From positions 62,001 to 126,000 of the forward strand of contig VGCZ01000002.1 of the NCBI GenBank assembly GCA_016869975.1: a stretch of DNA of 64,000 nucleotides, written 5' to 3'. Source of the DNA: Alphaproteobacteria bacterium (lineage in GTDB: Bacteria > Pseudomonadota > Alphaproteobacteria > Reyranellales > Reyranellaceae). Shown here one piece after another: positions 19,876-29,230 of the stretch (position 1 is the first letter of the stretch; the number at the start of each line of letters is the position of its first letter). The position numbers and the translations under genes are program-made. A model generated the notes under the pieces. The model saw nothing but the letters and a program-made list of their open reading frames with translations. It did no database searches and was not told where the DNA came from.

Positions 19876-21264
19876 ATGGCCCACGAAATCCTCATCGTCG
19901 ACGACGAGCGCGATATCTGTACACTGATCGCGGGTATCCTCGAGGACGAAGGCTACGCCACGCGTCGCGCGCATGACAGCCGCGAGGCGGTCGAGGCGTT
20001 CCGCGCGCGCCGGCCGTCGTTGGTGATCCTCGACGTCTGGCTGCAGGGCAGCGAGCACGACGGCCTCGAGGTGCTGAAGATCATCAAGCGCGACGATGCC
20101 TCCGTGCCCGTCGTGATGATCAGCGGTCACGGCACGATCGACACCGCCGTCGCGGCGATCAAGTCGGCGGCCTACGACTTCATCGAGAAGCCGTTCAAGT
20201 CCGACCGCCTCCTTCTGGTCGTGCAGCGCGCCATCGAGGCGGCGAGCTTGCGCGCCGAGAACGCCGCGCTGCTGAAGCGCGCCGGCGGCGAGGAGACCCT
20301 GATCGGCAGTTCGCCGTCGATGAGCCAGCTGCGCGCCGCGATCGATCGCGTGGCGTCCACCGGCAGCCGCGTGCTGCTGAGCGGTCCGCCCGGTTCGGGC
20401 AAGGAGCTGGTGGCGCGCCTGATGCACCGCGCCTCGAAACGCGCCGGCGGTCCGTTGGTCATGGTCAATTGCGCCGCCTGGTCGGCCGAGCGCCTCGACA
20501 TGGAGCTGTTCGGCAGCGAGAACGCCGAGGGCGACGGCGTCGCCGTGTTCGGCGCTTTCGAACAGGCGCATGGCGGCACCTTGCTGCTCGACGAGGTCGG
20601 CGAGCTGCCGGCCGCGACCCAGGGCAAGGTGATCCGCGTCCTGCAGGAGCAGGCCTTCTTCCGCGATGGCGGCAAATCCAGGGTCGAGGTCGATGTCCGC
20701 GTCATCGCCGCGACGACGCGCGATCTGCAGCCCGACATCGCCGCTGGCCGCTTCCGCGAGGACCTGTTCCACCGCCTCAATGTCGTGCCGATACGCGTGC
20801 CGTCGCTCGCCGAGCGGCGCGACGATATCCCCGAGCTCGCCAACCACCTGGTGCGCCGCGTCGCCGCCGCCGCCGGCCTGCCGGCGCGCCAGATTGGCGA
20901 GGACGCCATCGCGGCGCTGCAGAGCTACGACTGGCCGGGCAACGTGCGCCAACTGCGCAACGTCATCGAGCATCTGCTGATCGTGGCGCCGGCCGATGGT
21001 GCTGCGCCGCTGCGCGCCGACATACTGCCGGCCGATTTCGGCGACATCTCGCCCTCGGTGCTGCGCTGGGAGAAGGGCGGCGAGATCATGCAGCTACCGC
21101 TGCGCGAGGCGCGCGAGGTCTTCGAGCGCGAGTACCTGATGGCCCAAGTGACGCGCTTCGGCGGCAACATCTCACGCACCGCCACCTTCGTCGGCATGGA
21201 ACGCTCCGCGCTGCACCGCAAGCTGAAGTCGCTCGGCGTTCACGGCGAGGAGCGGGGGAGCTGA
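19876..21264 (+). CDS. ntrX: response regulator NtrX
   Basis: 462 residues. Receiver domain with phospho-acceptor D53 (LVILDVWLQ), AAA+ domain with Walker A SGPPGSGKE near 169-177 and GGTLLLDEVGELP, and a C-terminal Fis-type helix-turn-helix. The sigma-54 contact loop GAFTGA found in NtrC is missing: the matching segment (about residues 213-230) reads SENAEGDGVAVFGAFEQA. This protein therefore probably does not activate sigma-54 in the NtrC manner. Loss of this loop is, to my knowledge, usual in alphaproteobacterial NtrX. Confidence 0.95.
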   Translation: MAHEILIVDDERDICTLIAGILEDEGYATRRAHDSREAVEAFRARRPSLVILDVWLQGSEHDGLEVLKIIKRDDASVPVVMISGHGTIDTAVAAIKSAAYDFIEKPFKSDRLLLVVQRAIEAASLRAENAALLKRAGGEETLIGSSPSMSQLRAAIDRVASTGSRVLLSGPPGSGKELVARLMHRASKRAGGPLVMVNCAAWSAERLDMELFGSENAEGDGVAVFGAFEQAHGGTLLLDEVGELPAATQGKVIRVLQEQAFFRDGGKSRVEVDVRVIAATTRDLQPDIAAGRFREDLFHRLNVVPIRVPSLAERRDDIPELANHLVRRVAAAAGLPARQIGEDAIAALQSYDWPGNVRQLRNVIEHLLIVAPADGAAPLRADILPADFGDISPSVLRWEKGGEIMQLPLREAREVFEREYLMAQVTRFGGNISRTATFVGMERSALHRKLKSLGVHGEERGS

Positions 21265-21290
21265 CGCGTGGCGGTCGACCAATCCAATCT

Positions 21291-21353
21291 GTCATCCCGA
21301 GCGCAGCGAGGGATCTAGGATGACCCTGGATCCCTCGCTGCGCTCGGGATGAC
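21291..21353. repeat. dispersed palindromic repeat, copy 4 (perfect 25-bp inverted repeat)
   Basis: The arms at 21291-21315 and 21329-21353 are exact reverse complements of each other (25 of 25), separated by a 13-nt loop. The left arm begins GTCATCCCGAGCGCAGCGAG. As RNA it would form a very stable hairpin between ntrX and the transaminase gene, and it could separate the two transcripts. This is the best-preserved member of the family in the window. Confidence 0.92.
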
Positions 21354-21373
21354 AGACTCCGGGGACTGATCCG

Positions 21374-22234
21374 ATGTCGCGTATCGCTTACGTCAATGGC
21401 CGCTACGTGCCGCATGGCTCCGCGCGGGTGCATATCGAGGATCGCGGCTACCAGTTCGCCGACGCGGTCTACGAGGTGATCGGCATCGCCGACGGCCGCT
21501 TCCTTGACGAGGACCCGCATCTCGACCGGCTCGCGCGCTCGCTCGAGGAGCTGCGCATCGCCTGGCCGATCGAGCGTCGGGCGTTGAAGTTCGTGCTGCA
21601 CGAGGTGGCCCGGCGCAATCTGGTGCGCCACGGCCTGGTCTATTTCCAGGTCTCGCGCGGCGTGGCGCGGCGTGACTACGGCTTTCCCAAGAACGCCAAG
21701 CCGGCGCTGGTCGTCACCTGCAAGCACACCGCGCCGCCGTCGCCCGAGACCGGGCCTGGTGTCGCGGTGATCAGCACGCCAGATCTGCGCTGGAAGCGCG
21801 TCGACATCAAGACCACCGGCCTGCTGGGCGGCGCGCTGGGCAAGCAGAAGGCGCGCGAGAACGGCGCCTTCGAGGCCTGGCAGGTGGACGAGAAGGGCTT
21901 CGTCACCGAAGGGACGTCGAGCAACGCCTGGATCGTCACGGCCGAGGGCGAGCTGGTGACGCGCCCGCTTGGTAACGACATCCTGGCCGGCGTCACGCGC
22001 GGCACCGTGGCGAAGGTCGCCGCGACCCTGCAGCTCAAGCTGACCGAACGCCCATTCACCATCGCCGAGGCGCAGCGCGCGCGCGAGGCCTTTATGACCA
22101 GCGCGACCTCGTTCGTGACCCCGATCGTGAGGATCGACGGCAAGGCTGTGGGCGAGGGCAAGCCCGGCGACACCGCCCGGCGGCTGCGCGCGGAGTACTT
22201 CCGCGCCGTGTCGGAGACGGCGCCCTTCCTGTGA
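21374..22234 (+). CDS. dat: PLP-dependent class IV aminotransferase, D-amino acid transaminase type
   Basis: 286 residues. The fold-type IV PLP lysine is K146 (VDIKTTGLLGGALGKQ). The N-terminal YVNGRYVPHGSARVHIEDRG and the central EGTSSNAWIV, which binds the cofactor phosphate, fit D-alanine transaminase; branched-chain aminotransferase and aminodeoxychorismate lyase share the fold. The enzyme would exchange amino groups between D-amino acids and 2-oxo acids, supplying D-Glu/D-Ala for the wall. A dat gene near ntrYX and hfq is common in alphaproteobacteria. Its stop overlaps the next gene's GTG start. Confidence 0.88.
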   Translation: MSRIAYVNGRYVPHGSARVHIEDRGYQFADAVYEVIGIADGRFLDEDPHLDRLARSLEELRIAWPIERRALKFVLHEVARRNLVRHGLVYFQVSRGVARRDYGFPKNAKPALVVTCKHTAPPSPETGPGVAVISTPDLRWKRVDIKTTGLLGGALGKQKARENGAFEAWQVDEKGFVTEGTSSNAWIVTAEGELVTRPLGNDILAGVTRGTVAKVAATLQLKLTERPFTIAEAQRAREAFMTSATSFVTPIVRIDGKAVGEGKPGDTARRLRAEYFRAVSETAPFL

Positions 22235-22911
22235 ACGACGCCCCGCCGCCGCCGCGCGCGGTGATCTTCGACTGGGACAACACCCTGGTCGACACCTGGC
22301 CGACCATCACGCGCTGCTACAACGCGGTTTTCTCCGCCTTCGGCATGCCGCGCTGGAGCGAGGACGAGGCGCGCGCGCGCGCCCATGGCTCGCTGCGCGA
22401 CTATTTTCCCGTGCTGTTCGGCGAGGAGCGCTGGGAGGAGGCACGCGAGATCTTCTACGGCACCTTCACCGCCTGCCACCTGGAGACCTTGCGGCCACTC
22501 GACGGCGCCGCCGAGCTGCTGCGCGATCTGGCCGCGCGCGGCGTCTACCTGGCGATCGTCAGCAACAAGATGGGCCCGGCGCTGCGCATCGAGGTCGGCC
22601 ATCTCGGCTGGAGCGGATGGTTCGGCAAGGTGGTCGGCGCCACCGACGCGGCGCGCGACAAGCCGGCGCCGGATCCGGTCACCATCGCGTTATCGGACGC
22701 CCGGCTGCGGCCCAGCGACGCGGTGTGGTTCGTCGGCGACACCGTCGCTGATCTGCAATGCGCACATGCTACCGGCTGCCTGCCGGTCCTTGTCCGCCCC
22801 GAGGAGCCGGCGGCGGGTGAATTTTCAGCATACCCGCCACGACTTTACGCCCGGAACTGTCGGGCCCTGGGGGCGTTGATGTATGGCGGCGCCGGGACTA
22901 TATCTGCCTAG
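22231..22911 (+). CDS. HAD-superfamily phosphatase, phosphoglycolate phosphatase-like
   Basis: 226 residues beginning with GTG that overlaps the dat stop by 4 bp (GTGA). HAD motif I is DWDNTLVDT with nucleophile D14 and general acid D16; motif II is IVSNK, motif III the KPAPDP lysine, motif IV GDTVADLQCA. The alpha-helical cap (about 28-95) places it in the Gph/beta-phosphoglucomutase group. The true substrate cannot be read from the sequence. Confidence 0.87.
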   Translation: MNDAPPPPRAVIFDWDNTLVDTWPTITRCYNAVFSAFGMPRWSEDEARARAHGSLRDYFPVLFGEERWEEAREIFYGTFTACHLETLRPLDGAAELLRDLAARGVYLAIVSNKMGPALRIEVGHLGWSGWFGKVVGATDAARDKPAPDPVTIALSDARLRPSDAVWFVGDTVADLQCAHATGCLPVLVRPEEPAAGEFSAYPPRLYARNCRALGALMYGGAGTISA

Positions 22912-23005
22912 AGTAAGCGGCACGTGACCTGCGTGTGTATTCGTGTCGCCTGATCCCGAGCACCGGAGCGGCGTTCGGCAACAGCCACCAAAGGGGGCCA
23001 AGAAC

Positions 23006-23266
23006 GTGTCGGAAAAAGCGCAAAACGTTCAGGACGTCTTCCTGAACCACATACGCAAGACCAAGACGCCGGTCACGATCTTCCTCGTCAACGGCGTGAA
23101 GCTCCAGGGCATCGTCACCTGGTTCGACAACTTCTCGGTCCTGCTGCGTCGCGACGGTCACTCGCAGCTTGTCTACAAGCACGCGATCTCGACCATCATG
23201 CCGGTGACACCGGTCCAGCTGTTCGAGAATGAGAAAGCACCCGCAGCCGCCACCGCGGATCATTGA
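23006..23266 (+). CDS. hfq: RNA chaperone Hfq
   Basis: 86 residues from a GTG at 23006 with an AAAGGGGG ribosome site about 8 nt upstream; the frame is open further upstream but the extra residues are not Hfq-like. Sm1 motif ([20 protein letters not shown]) and Sm2 motif with the diagnostic YKHAIST are intact. The hexamer binds small RNAs and U-rich 3' ends. The short C-terminal tail is typical of alphaproteobacteria. The end of the gene overlaps the start of hflX. Confidence 0.96.
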   Translation: MSEKAQNVQDVFLNHIRKTKTPVTIFLVNGVKLQGIVTWFDNFSVLLRRDGHSQLVYKHAISTIMPVTPVQLFENEKAPAAATADH

Positions 23267-24662
23267 TCCCGCCGATATCCCCGAGGGCACGCTGATCGAC
23301 GGCGAGGAGAAGCCGCGCCGTCGACGCGTGTCCGAACCCAGGGACACCGCCGCGGGCCCGGCCCTGGCGGCCGTCATCTGTCCGATCGGGCACGAGCGGG
23401 CCGTCAATGGCGATCAGCCGGCGGCGCGCGACAGCGCCGCCGTGCTCGAGGAAGCGCTGGGCCTGGCGCGCGCCATCGATCTCGACATACGCATCGCCGA
23501 GACGCCGCCCTTGCGCCGGCCGGTGCCCGCGACCCTGCTGGGCCGCGGCGCCGTCGAGCGCCTGAAGACGGCGATCGCGGATCAGCACATCAAGGTGGCG
23601 ATCGTCGACGCCAAGCTCAGCCCGGTGCAGCAGCGCAACCTCGAGAAGGCCTGGAACTGCAAGGTCATCGACCGTACCGGCCTGATCCTCGAGATCTTCG
23701 GCGCGCGCGCGCGCACGCATGAAGGCCGCCTGCAGGTCGAGCTCGCCTCGCTCGACTACCAGCGCAGCCGGCTGGTGCGGTCGTGGACCCACCTCGAGCG
23801 CCAGCGCGGTGGCTTCGGCTTCCTCGGCGGTCCCGGCGAATCACAGCTCGAACTCGATCGCCGCATGATCGAGGCGCGCATCCTGCACATCAAGCGCGAC
23901 CTCGCGAAGGTGAAGCGGACACGCGGCCTGCATCGCGCCGGCCGCAAGAAGGGGGCGATCCCGACCGTGGCGCTGGTCGGCTACACCAACGCCGGCAAGT
24001 CGACCCTGTTCAACCGGATCGCCCGCTCCGACGTGCTCGCCAAGGACCTGCTGTTCGCGACGCTCGATCCGACGATGCGTTCGATCCGCCTGCCCAACGG
24101 GCAGCGCGCGGTGCTGTCGGACACGGTGGGCTTCATCGCCGACCTGCCGACCAGCCTGGTCGCCGCCTTCCGCGCCACCTTGGAGGAGGTCGTCGAGGCC
24201 GACCTGCTCGTGCATGTGCGCGACGTCGCGCACGAGGACAGCGAACGCCAGCGCCACGATGTCGAGTCGGTGCTGCGCGAGCTCGGGCTGGAGGAGCGCA
24301 TCGCCGAGGGCGACATGATCGAGGCGCTCAACAAGATCGACCTGCTGCCCATGGCCGAGCGGGCGCGACTGGAGACCGTATCGTCGACCGGCCGCGACCG
24401 CAGCTCGGTATTCCCGATCTCGGCGGTGACGGGCGAGGGCGTCGACGCGCTGCTGGAGGCGATCGGCGAGCGCCTGTCGGCGGCCGACGCGGCGATCGAG
24501 GTCGAGCTGCCGCTGGCCGACGGCGCCACCATCGCCTGGCTCTATCGCCACGGCGACGTGCGCAGCCGGCACGAGACCGACGACCGCGCCGTGTTCACCG
24601 TGGCGATGGACGCCGAGACCAAAGCCCGCCTGGCGCATCGCCTGGGCCGCGAGCTGGCCTGA
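23229..24662 (+). CDS. hflX: ribosome-associated GTPase HflX
   Basis: 477 residues. The N-terminal HflX domain (about 45-205) is followed by a GTPase domain with G1 [10 protein letters not shown]3 DTVGF and G4 NKIDL. HflX splits stalled ribosomes under stress. The only ATG start, at 23229, lies 38 bp inside hfq; the first ~40 residues are poorly conserved in character, so a later GTG (for example near 23326) is possible. Conserved hfq-hflX linkage supports co-expression. Confidence 0.92.
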   Translation: MRKHPQPPPRIIDPADIPEGTLIDGEEKPRRRRVSEPRDTAAGPALAAVICPIGHERAVNGDQPAARDSAAVLEEALGLARAIDLDIRIAETPPLRRPVPATLLGRGAVERLKTAIADQHIKVAIVDAKLSPVQQRNLEKAWNCKVIDRTGLILEIFGARARTHEGRLQVELASLDYQRSRLVRSWTHLERQRGGFGFLGGPGESQLELDRRMIEARILHIKRDLAKVKRTRGLHRAGRKKGAIPTVALVGYTNAGKSTLFNRIARSDVLAKDLLFATLDPTMRSIRLPNGQRAVLSDTVGFIADLPTSLVAAFRATLEEVVEADLLVHVRDVAHEDSERQRHDVESVLRELGLEERIAEGDMIEALNKIDLLPMAERARLETVSSTGRDRSSVFPISAVTGEGVDALLEAIGERLSAADAAIEVELPLADGATIAWLYRHGDVRSRHETDDRAVFTVAMDAETKARLAHRLGRELA

Positions 24663-24687
24663 CGCCCCCCTACCTTCCTCCCCGGGG

Positions 24688-24716
24688 TTGACGCGGGCGT
24701 GGCCGGTTCCTAAAAC
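24688..24716 (+). promoter_or_regulatory. putative sigma-70-type promoter of groES
   Basis: TTGACG at 24688-24693 and TAAAAC at 24711-24716 are separated by exactly 17 bp, and the groES ATG follows 38 bp later. It resembles a housekeeping promoter; no CIRCE element is visible. Confidence 0.5.
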
Positions 24717-24754
24717 CGCGCCCGAAGCCGTATCCAGCCACCGGGGAAAAGCAG

Positions 24755-25042
24755 ATGAACCTCAAGCCCTTGTACGACCGCGTCCTGGTCCAGCCGACCA
24801 ATGCCGAGACCAAGACCAAGGGCGGCATCATCATTCCCGACACTGCCCAGGAGAAGCCGCAGCAGGGCAAGGTGATCGCCGCCGGCAAGGGCGCGCGCCT
24901 CGAGGATGGCCGTCTGCAGCCGCTCGACGTGAAGGTCGGCGACGTGGTGATGTACGGCAAGTGGTCGGGCACCGAGGTCAAGCTCGGCGGCACCGATTAC
25001 GTGATCCTCAAGGAAAGCGACATCATGGGCGTGGTCGGCTGA
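24755..25042 (+). CDS. groES: co-chaperonin GroES (Cpn10), not followed by groEL
   Basis: 95 residues, full length, with the N-terminal [12 protein letters not shown], the mobile-loop region [20 protein letters not shown] and the C-terminal [13 protein letters not shown]. It caps the GroEL ring during protein folding. In most bacteria groEL follows directly; here the next gene is an IMPase-family enzyme, so this is an isolated copy. It may be an extra paralogue, with the standard groESL operon elsewhere. Confidence 0.95.
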   Translation: MNLKPLYDRVLVQPTNAETKTKGGIIIPDTAQEKPQQGKVIAAGKGARLEDGRLQPLDVKVGDVVMYGKWSGTEVKLGGTDYVILKESDIMGVVG

Positions 25043-25061
25043 ACCGACGCGGTTCGACACG

Positions 25062-25895
25062 ATGCTCCGCGACGCCGATATCGAGACCGTCGCCGAACTG
25101 ATGAAGGAAAGCGCGACAGCGGAGCTGCTGTCGCGCTTTCGTCGTTTGGAGCCCGGCGACATCCGCGAGAAGCGCCCGGGCGATCTGGTCACCGTCGCCG
25201 ATGTCGAGTCGGAGCGGCGTCTGGCCGCCGGCCTGTCGAAGATCCTGCGCGGCGCGCCCGTCGTCGGCGAGGAAGCGGTGGCCGCCGAGCCCGGCCTGCT
25301 GGCGCATATCGCCGAGGCCGAGGCCGCGTGGATCGTCGATCCGCTCGACGGCACCGCCAATTTCGCGCGCGGCGACGAGCGCTTCGCCATGATCGTGGCC
25401 TTGGTCGAGCGCGGCGAGACCGTCGCCGGCTGGATCTACGAGCCGGTCACAGGCCGCATCGCCATCGCCACCAGAGGCGGCGGCGCGACGCTCGACGGCG
25501 CGACGGTCGAGCTGCCGGAGACCGGGGCGCTGAACAAGGCGCATGGCTTCGTCGGCTGGAAGATCAAGCGCGAGGTCGAGCAGAATATGCGTGCCGGCGC
25601 CAAGCGACAGTTCGGCGGCCTCAGCACCATGAACTGCGCCGGTAGGGAGTACCTAGAGATCCTTGCCGGCCGCGCCCAATTCTCGCTCTATCGCCGCACC
25701 CGCGCCTGGGATCACGCCGCCGGTACCTTGATGGTGCGCGAGGCCGGCGGGTTGGCCAGCCGTCACGACGGCAAGCCCTATCACCCGACCCAGCCCGACA
25801 CCGCCGGCATCCTCACCGCGCCCGACGAGAAACGTTGGGTCGAGCTCTATGAGCTGCTGCTCGGCGCGCCCGCGCCGCTGCTCGATCGGGCGTGA
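25062..25895 (+). CDS. inositol monophosphatase family protein
   Basis: 277 residues. Metal-site motifs: GEEAVAAEP, DPLDGTANF and the C-terminal WDHAAGTLMVREAGG, all in canonical form. The active Mg2+/Li+-sensitive phosphatase fold is therefore intact; substrates in this family include inositol phosphates, PAP and histidinol phosphate. It starts 19 bp after groES, perhaps on the same transcript. It differs from the IMPase-like gene at 8196-9005 mainly in its C-terminal WD-x-AAG motif, so the two are paralogues, not recent duplicates. Confidence 0.85.
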   Translation: MLRDADIETVAELMKESATAELLSRFRRLEPGDIREKRPGDLVTVADVESERRLAAGLSKILRGAPVVGEEAVAAEPGLLAHIAEAEAAWIVDPLDGTANFARGDERFAMIVALVERGETVAGWIYEPVTGRIAIATRGGGATLDGATVELPETGALNKAHGFVGWKIKREVEQNMRAGAKRQFGGLSTMNCAGREYLEILAGRAQFSLYRRTRAWDHAAGTLMVREAGGLASRHDGKPYHPTQPDTAGILTAPDEKRWVELYELLLGAPAPLLDRA

Positions 25896-25909
25896 AGTCC
25901 CTTCCCCCA

Positions 25910-25943
25910 AGGGTGCGCAAGCGCGCCTGGAGGCGGGGGAAGG
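25910..25943. terminator. inverted repeat between convergent genes, possible terminator
   Basis: CCTTCCCCC (25910-25918) pairs with GGGGGAAGG (25935-25943) around a 16-nt loop, in the 57-bp gap between two convergent genes. There is no T tract, so intrinsic termination is only a suggestion. Confidence 0.35.
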
Positions 25944-25952
25944 TAGGCGTGC

Positions 25953-26549
25953 TCAGCGGCGTCGAAACACCACCGTCAGATTGTTCGCCGGCATCTCGGT
26001 GATGTCGTCGAGGTCGAGGCCGTGCGTGGCGGCGACGTCGGCAACGGTGCCGAGGTCGCGGATACCCCAGCTCGGATCGCGTCGCCGCAGGTCGGCGTCG
26101 AACGCGGCGTTCGACGCGGCTGTATGGGTGCCCTCGCGCATGAACGGGCCGTAGAGCACGAGCGGCGCGCCCGACGGCAATACGCGCGCGGCGCCGCGCA
26201 GCATGCCTTCGGTCACGGCCCATGGTGCGATGTGGATGACGTTGGCGCTGAACATCGCGTCGGCGCGACCCGTCGGCCAGGTGTCGGAAATGGCGTCGAG
26301 AACGCGCGGCGGTTCCACCGTCGACGCCCCATGTTCGCGCGCCCACCCGGTGATGCTGGCGAAGTCCCGGTCGCTGGCGTCGGTGGGTCGCCAGCGCAGC
26401 GGCGCCAGCGCGGCGGCGAAGTAGGCGGCGTGCTCGCCGCTGCCCGATCCGATCTCCAGCACGGTGCCGTCGCGCGGCAACACGCGACGCAGCACGGCGA
26501 GGATGGGATCACGGTTGCGCAGGGTGGCGGGCGCGTGACGAAGGCTCAT
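25953..26549 (-). CDS. DUF938 SAM-dependent methyltransferase-like protein
   Basis: 198 residues. The SAM-binding motif LEIGSGSGEHAAYFA is close to the N-terminus and the sequence FSANVIHIAPW is characteristic of the DUF938 group. The fold is a class I methyltransferase; substrate unknown. It is a single gene, convergent with the IMPase-family gene and divergent from the alcohol dehydrogenase. Confidence 0.87.
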   Translation of the reverse strand: MSLRHAPATLRNRDPILAVLRRVLPRDGTVLEIGSGSGEHAAYFAAALAPLRWRPTDASDRDFASITGWAREHGASTVEPPRVLDAISDTWPTGRADAMFSANVIHIAPWAVTEGMLRGAARVLPSGAPLVLYGPFMREGTHTAASNAAFDADLRRRDPSWGIRDLGTVADVAATHGLDLDDITEMPANNLTVVFRRR

Positions 26550-26677
26550 GCATACCCGATGGCATGGAAGGGACGCGCCGGTAAAGGGCGCGCTGGCCCG
26601 CCCGCGACGGGAAGCAGGACGCGTAGGCGCGATTCGCTCTAAGCTCGCCCCGACAAGATCGACCGGGAGACAACGCC

Positions 26678-27811
26678 ATGAAGATGCGCGCCGCCGTGCT
26701 GACCACCTGTTCCGCGCCGCAGCCTTTCGCCAAGAGCAGGCCGCTCAGCATCGAGGAGATCGAGCTCGATCCGCCGGGCGAGGGCGAGGTGCTGGTGAAG
26801 GTGGGCGGGGCGGGGCTGTGCCATTCCGACCTGTCGATCATCAACGGCGATCGGCCGCGGCCGGTGCCGATGGTGCCGGGCCACGAGGGTTCGGGCGAGA
26901 TCGTCGAGGTCGGCGCGGGCGTCCACGACGTGAAGGTCGGCGACCATATCTGCTTCACCTTCAATGTCAGTTGCGGCCGCTGCCGGCGCTGCCTGGAGGG
27001 CCGGCCGTACATCTGCGAGCGCTCGGTGGCGCCGCGCGCCGCCGGCGCGCTGCTGTCGGGCCAGAAGCGCCTGCGGCGCGGTGGCGAGTTCATCGGTCAC
27101 GCCTCGGGCGTGTCGTGCTTCGCCGAGTACGCCGTGGTCGATCGCGGTTCGGTCGTGGTCATCGACCGCACCTTGCCGCTCGACATCGCCGCCCTGTTCG
27201 GCTGCGCCGTGGTCACCGGCGTGGGCGCGGTGGTCAACACCGCGCAGATCCAGCCGGGCAGCACGGTGGCGGTGGTCGGGCTGGGCGGCGTGGGTTTGAG
27301 CGGCCTGTTGGGCGCGGTGCTGGCGGGCGCCGGGCGCATCATCGCCATCGACCTGTCGGACGAGAAGCTCGGCCTGGCGCGCCAGCTCGGCGCCACCCAC
27401 ACAGTCAACGCCGGCGAAGCGAACCACGTTCAGCAGGTGCACGACCTGACCAGCGGCGGCGTCGACTACGCCTTCGACTTCGCCGGCACAATCAAGGCGA
27501 TGGAGACGGCTTACATGGTGACGCGCTGGGGCGGCACCACGGTGAGCGCCGGCCTGTCGCCCATCGCCGCCAAGTTCTCCTTCGCGCAGAGTGCCCTGGT
27601 CAGCGAGGAGAAGACCATCAAGGGCAGCTACATGGGCAGCTGCGTGCCGGTGCGCGACATCCCACGCTTCATCGGCCTGTACCAGCAGGGCAAGCTGCCG
27701 GTCGACCGCATGGTCAGCCGCCGCGTGTCGCTCGACGAGATGAACGAGGGTTTCGACCGGCTGCAGGCGGTGATCACCGTGCGCCAGCTGCTCGTGCCGC
27801 ACGGCGCCTGA
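26678..27811 (+). CDS. zinc-dependent alcohol dehydrogenase
   Basis: 377 residues of the medium-chain dehydrogenase family. Catalytic zinc ligands C48 (GLCHSD) and H69-E70 (GHEGSGEI); structural zinc cysteines C99, C102, C105 and C113 all present; NAD-binding GLGGVGLSGLLGA. The length and the structural zinc loop fit class III/propanol-type ADHs. It sits 74 bp before a Rieske oxygenase on the same strand, so it may oxidise an alcohol in the same catabolic route, but the substrate is unknown. Confidence 0.92.
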   Translation: MKMRAAVLTTCSAPQPFAKSRPLSIEEIELDPPGEGEVLVKVGGAGLCHSDLSIINGDRPRPVPMVPGHEGSGEIVEVGAGVHDVKVGDHICFTFNVSCGRCRRCLEGRPYICERSVAPRAAGALLSGQKRLRRGGEFIGHASGVSCFAEYAVVDRGSVVVIDRTLPLDIAALFGCAVVTGVGAVVNTAQIQPGSTVAVVGLGGVGLSGLLGAVLAGAGRIIAIDLSDEKLGLARQLGATHTVNAGEANHVQQVHDLTSGGVDYAFDFAGTIKAMETAYMVTRWGGTTVSAGLSPIAAKFSFAQSALVSEEKTIKGSYMGSCVPVRDIPRFIGLYQQGKLPVDRMVSRRVSLDEMNEGFDRLQAVITVRQLLVPHGA

Positions 27812-27885
27812 GCGGGCAGCCGCCGCGACATGCCCTTTGCATTTGGCGCAGGCGGCGTATCCTTCCGGGGTACCCGGAGGTACCC

Positions 27886-29220
27886 ATGACAAGTTCGGCC
27901 GAAGGCGCGGAACTCACCCAGACCGGTCCTGGCACGCCCATGGGTCGGCTCATGCGCGAATACTGGATCCCGGCGCTCAAATCCTCCGAGCTCGTGGCCG
28001 ACGGCGACCCGGTGCGCCTGATGCTGCTCGGCGAAAAGCTGATCGCCTTTCGCGACAGCGCCGGCCGGGTCGGCGTCATGGACCATCGCTGCCCGCATCG
28101 CTGCGCCTCGCTGTTCCTCGGGCGCAACGAGGAGGGCGGCATACGCTGCCTCTATCACGGCTGGAAGTTCGACGTGTCAGGGCAGTGCGTCGACATGCCG
28201 AGCGTGCCGCCGGAGCAGGACTTCAAGCACAAGGTCCGTGCCGACGCCTATTGCACCATCGAGCGTGCCGGGCTGGTCTGGGTTTACATGGGCACGCGCG
28301 CACAAGCGCCACCATTGCCGGGGCTGCAGATCCTCGACGCGCCCGAGGACGAGATCAACATCAGCATGGTCCAGCGCGACTGCAACTACCTGCAGGCGAT
28401 CGAGGGCGAGATCGACACCGCGCATTTCGGCTACCTGCACGGCGGCCACGTCGATCCCGCCAGGCTGAGCGAAGACGAACCGCTCTATCACACGGTCAAC
28501 ATCAGGGCGCCGCAATACCGCGTCGCCGACGTGCCGTGGGGCACGCAGTACGGCGCCTACCGATCGGCGCGGCAGGGCCGGACCTACTGGCGCTTCGCCA
28601 ATTTCCTGTTTCCCTTCTGGACACAGGCACCCAATGGCGAGTTCGACAGCCATGCCCATGGCCGCGCCTGGGTGCCGCTCGACGACCATCACACGATGTA
28701 CGTCTTCATCTGGTGGAAGCGCGCGACGTCGGCGATGTCGCTGCCGCAGCCCGCCTACCGGGACGGCACGCCGATCGGCGGCACAGGGCGCGGCAACAAG
28801 CTGCTGCCCAACACCACCGACTGGCTCGGGCGCTGGCGCATGGCCGACAACGAAGGCAACGATTGGGGCCTCGACCGCGACGCGCAGCGCGGCAACGCGA
28901 TCTACAGCGGCATCGACGGCATCCACTTGCAGGACCAGGCGATCACCGAGAGCATGGGGCCGATCGTCGATCACACGCGCGAGCATCTCGGTCCGTCGGA
29001 CCAGATGATCACCCGCACGCGCCGCCGCCTGCTGATGGCGGTGCGCGCATTGAACGCATCCGGTACCCTGCCGCCCGGCGTCGAGGACGGCAGCGTCTAC
29101 CGAGGCGCGCGCAGCGGCTACTTCGTTAGTGACGACGAGGGCGCGTGGCGCGACATCTATGACCGGCGGCTCGCCGCAGCGCTGCGGCCGGGACCGACCT
29201 CCGCGCGCGCCGCTGAGTAG
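27886..29220 (+). CDS. Rieske [2Fe-2S] aromatic ring oxygenase, phthalate-4,5-dioxygenase type
   Basis: 444 residues from the ATG at 27886 (preceding CCCGGAGG ribosome site); the frame is open far upstream but that part is a shadow of the ADH gene. Rieske ligands C69, H71 (CPHRC), C88, H91 (CLYHGW). The mononuclear iron site is in EIDTAHFGYLHGG. The length and C-terminal part resemble single-component oxygenases (phthalate oxygenase, vanillate/carbazole type) that need a separate reductase; none is encoded nearby. Confidence 0.92.
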   Translation: MTSSAEGAELTQTGPGTPMGRLMREYWIPALKSSELVADGDPVRLMLLGEKLIAFRDSAGRVGVMDHRCPHRCASLFLGRNEEGGIRCLYHGWKFDVSGQCVDMPSVPPEQDFKHKVRADAYCTIERAGLVWVYMGTRAQAPPLPGLQILDAPEDEINISMVQRDCNYLQAIEGEIDTAHFGYLHGGHVDPARLSEDEPLYHTVNIRAPQYRVADVPWGTQYGAYRSARQGRTYWRFANFLFPFWTQAPNGEFDSHAHGRAWVPLDDHHTMYVFIWWKRATSAMSLPQPAYRDGTPIGGTGRGNKLLPNTTDWLGRWRMADNEGNDWGLDRDAQRGNAIYSGIDGIHLQDQAITESMGPIVDHTREHLGPSDQMITRTRRRLLMAVRALNASGTLPPGVEDGSVYRGARSGYFVSDDEGAWRDIYDRRLAAALRPGPTSARAAE

Positions 29221-29230
29221 GCCGGCAGGA

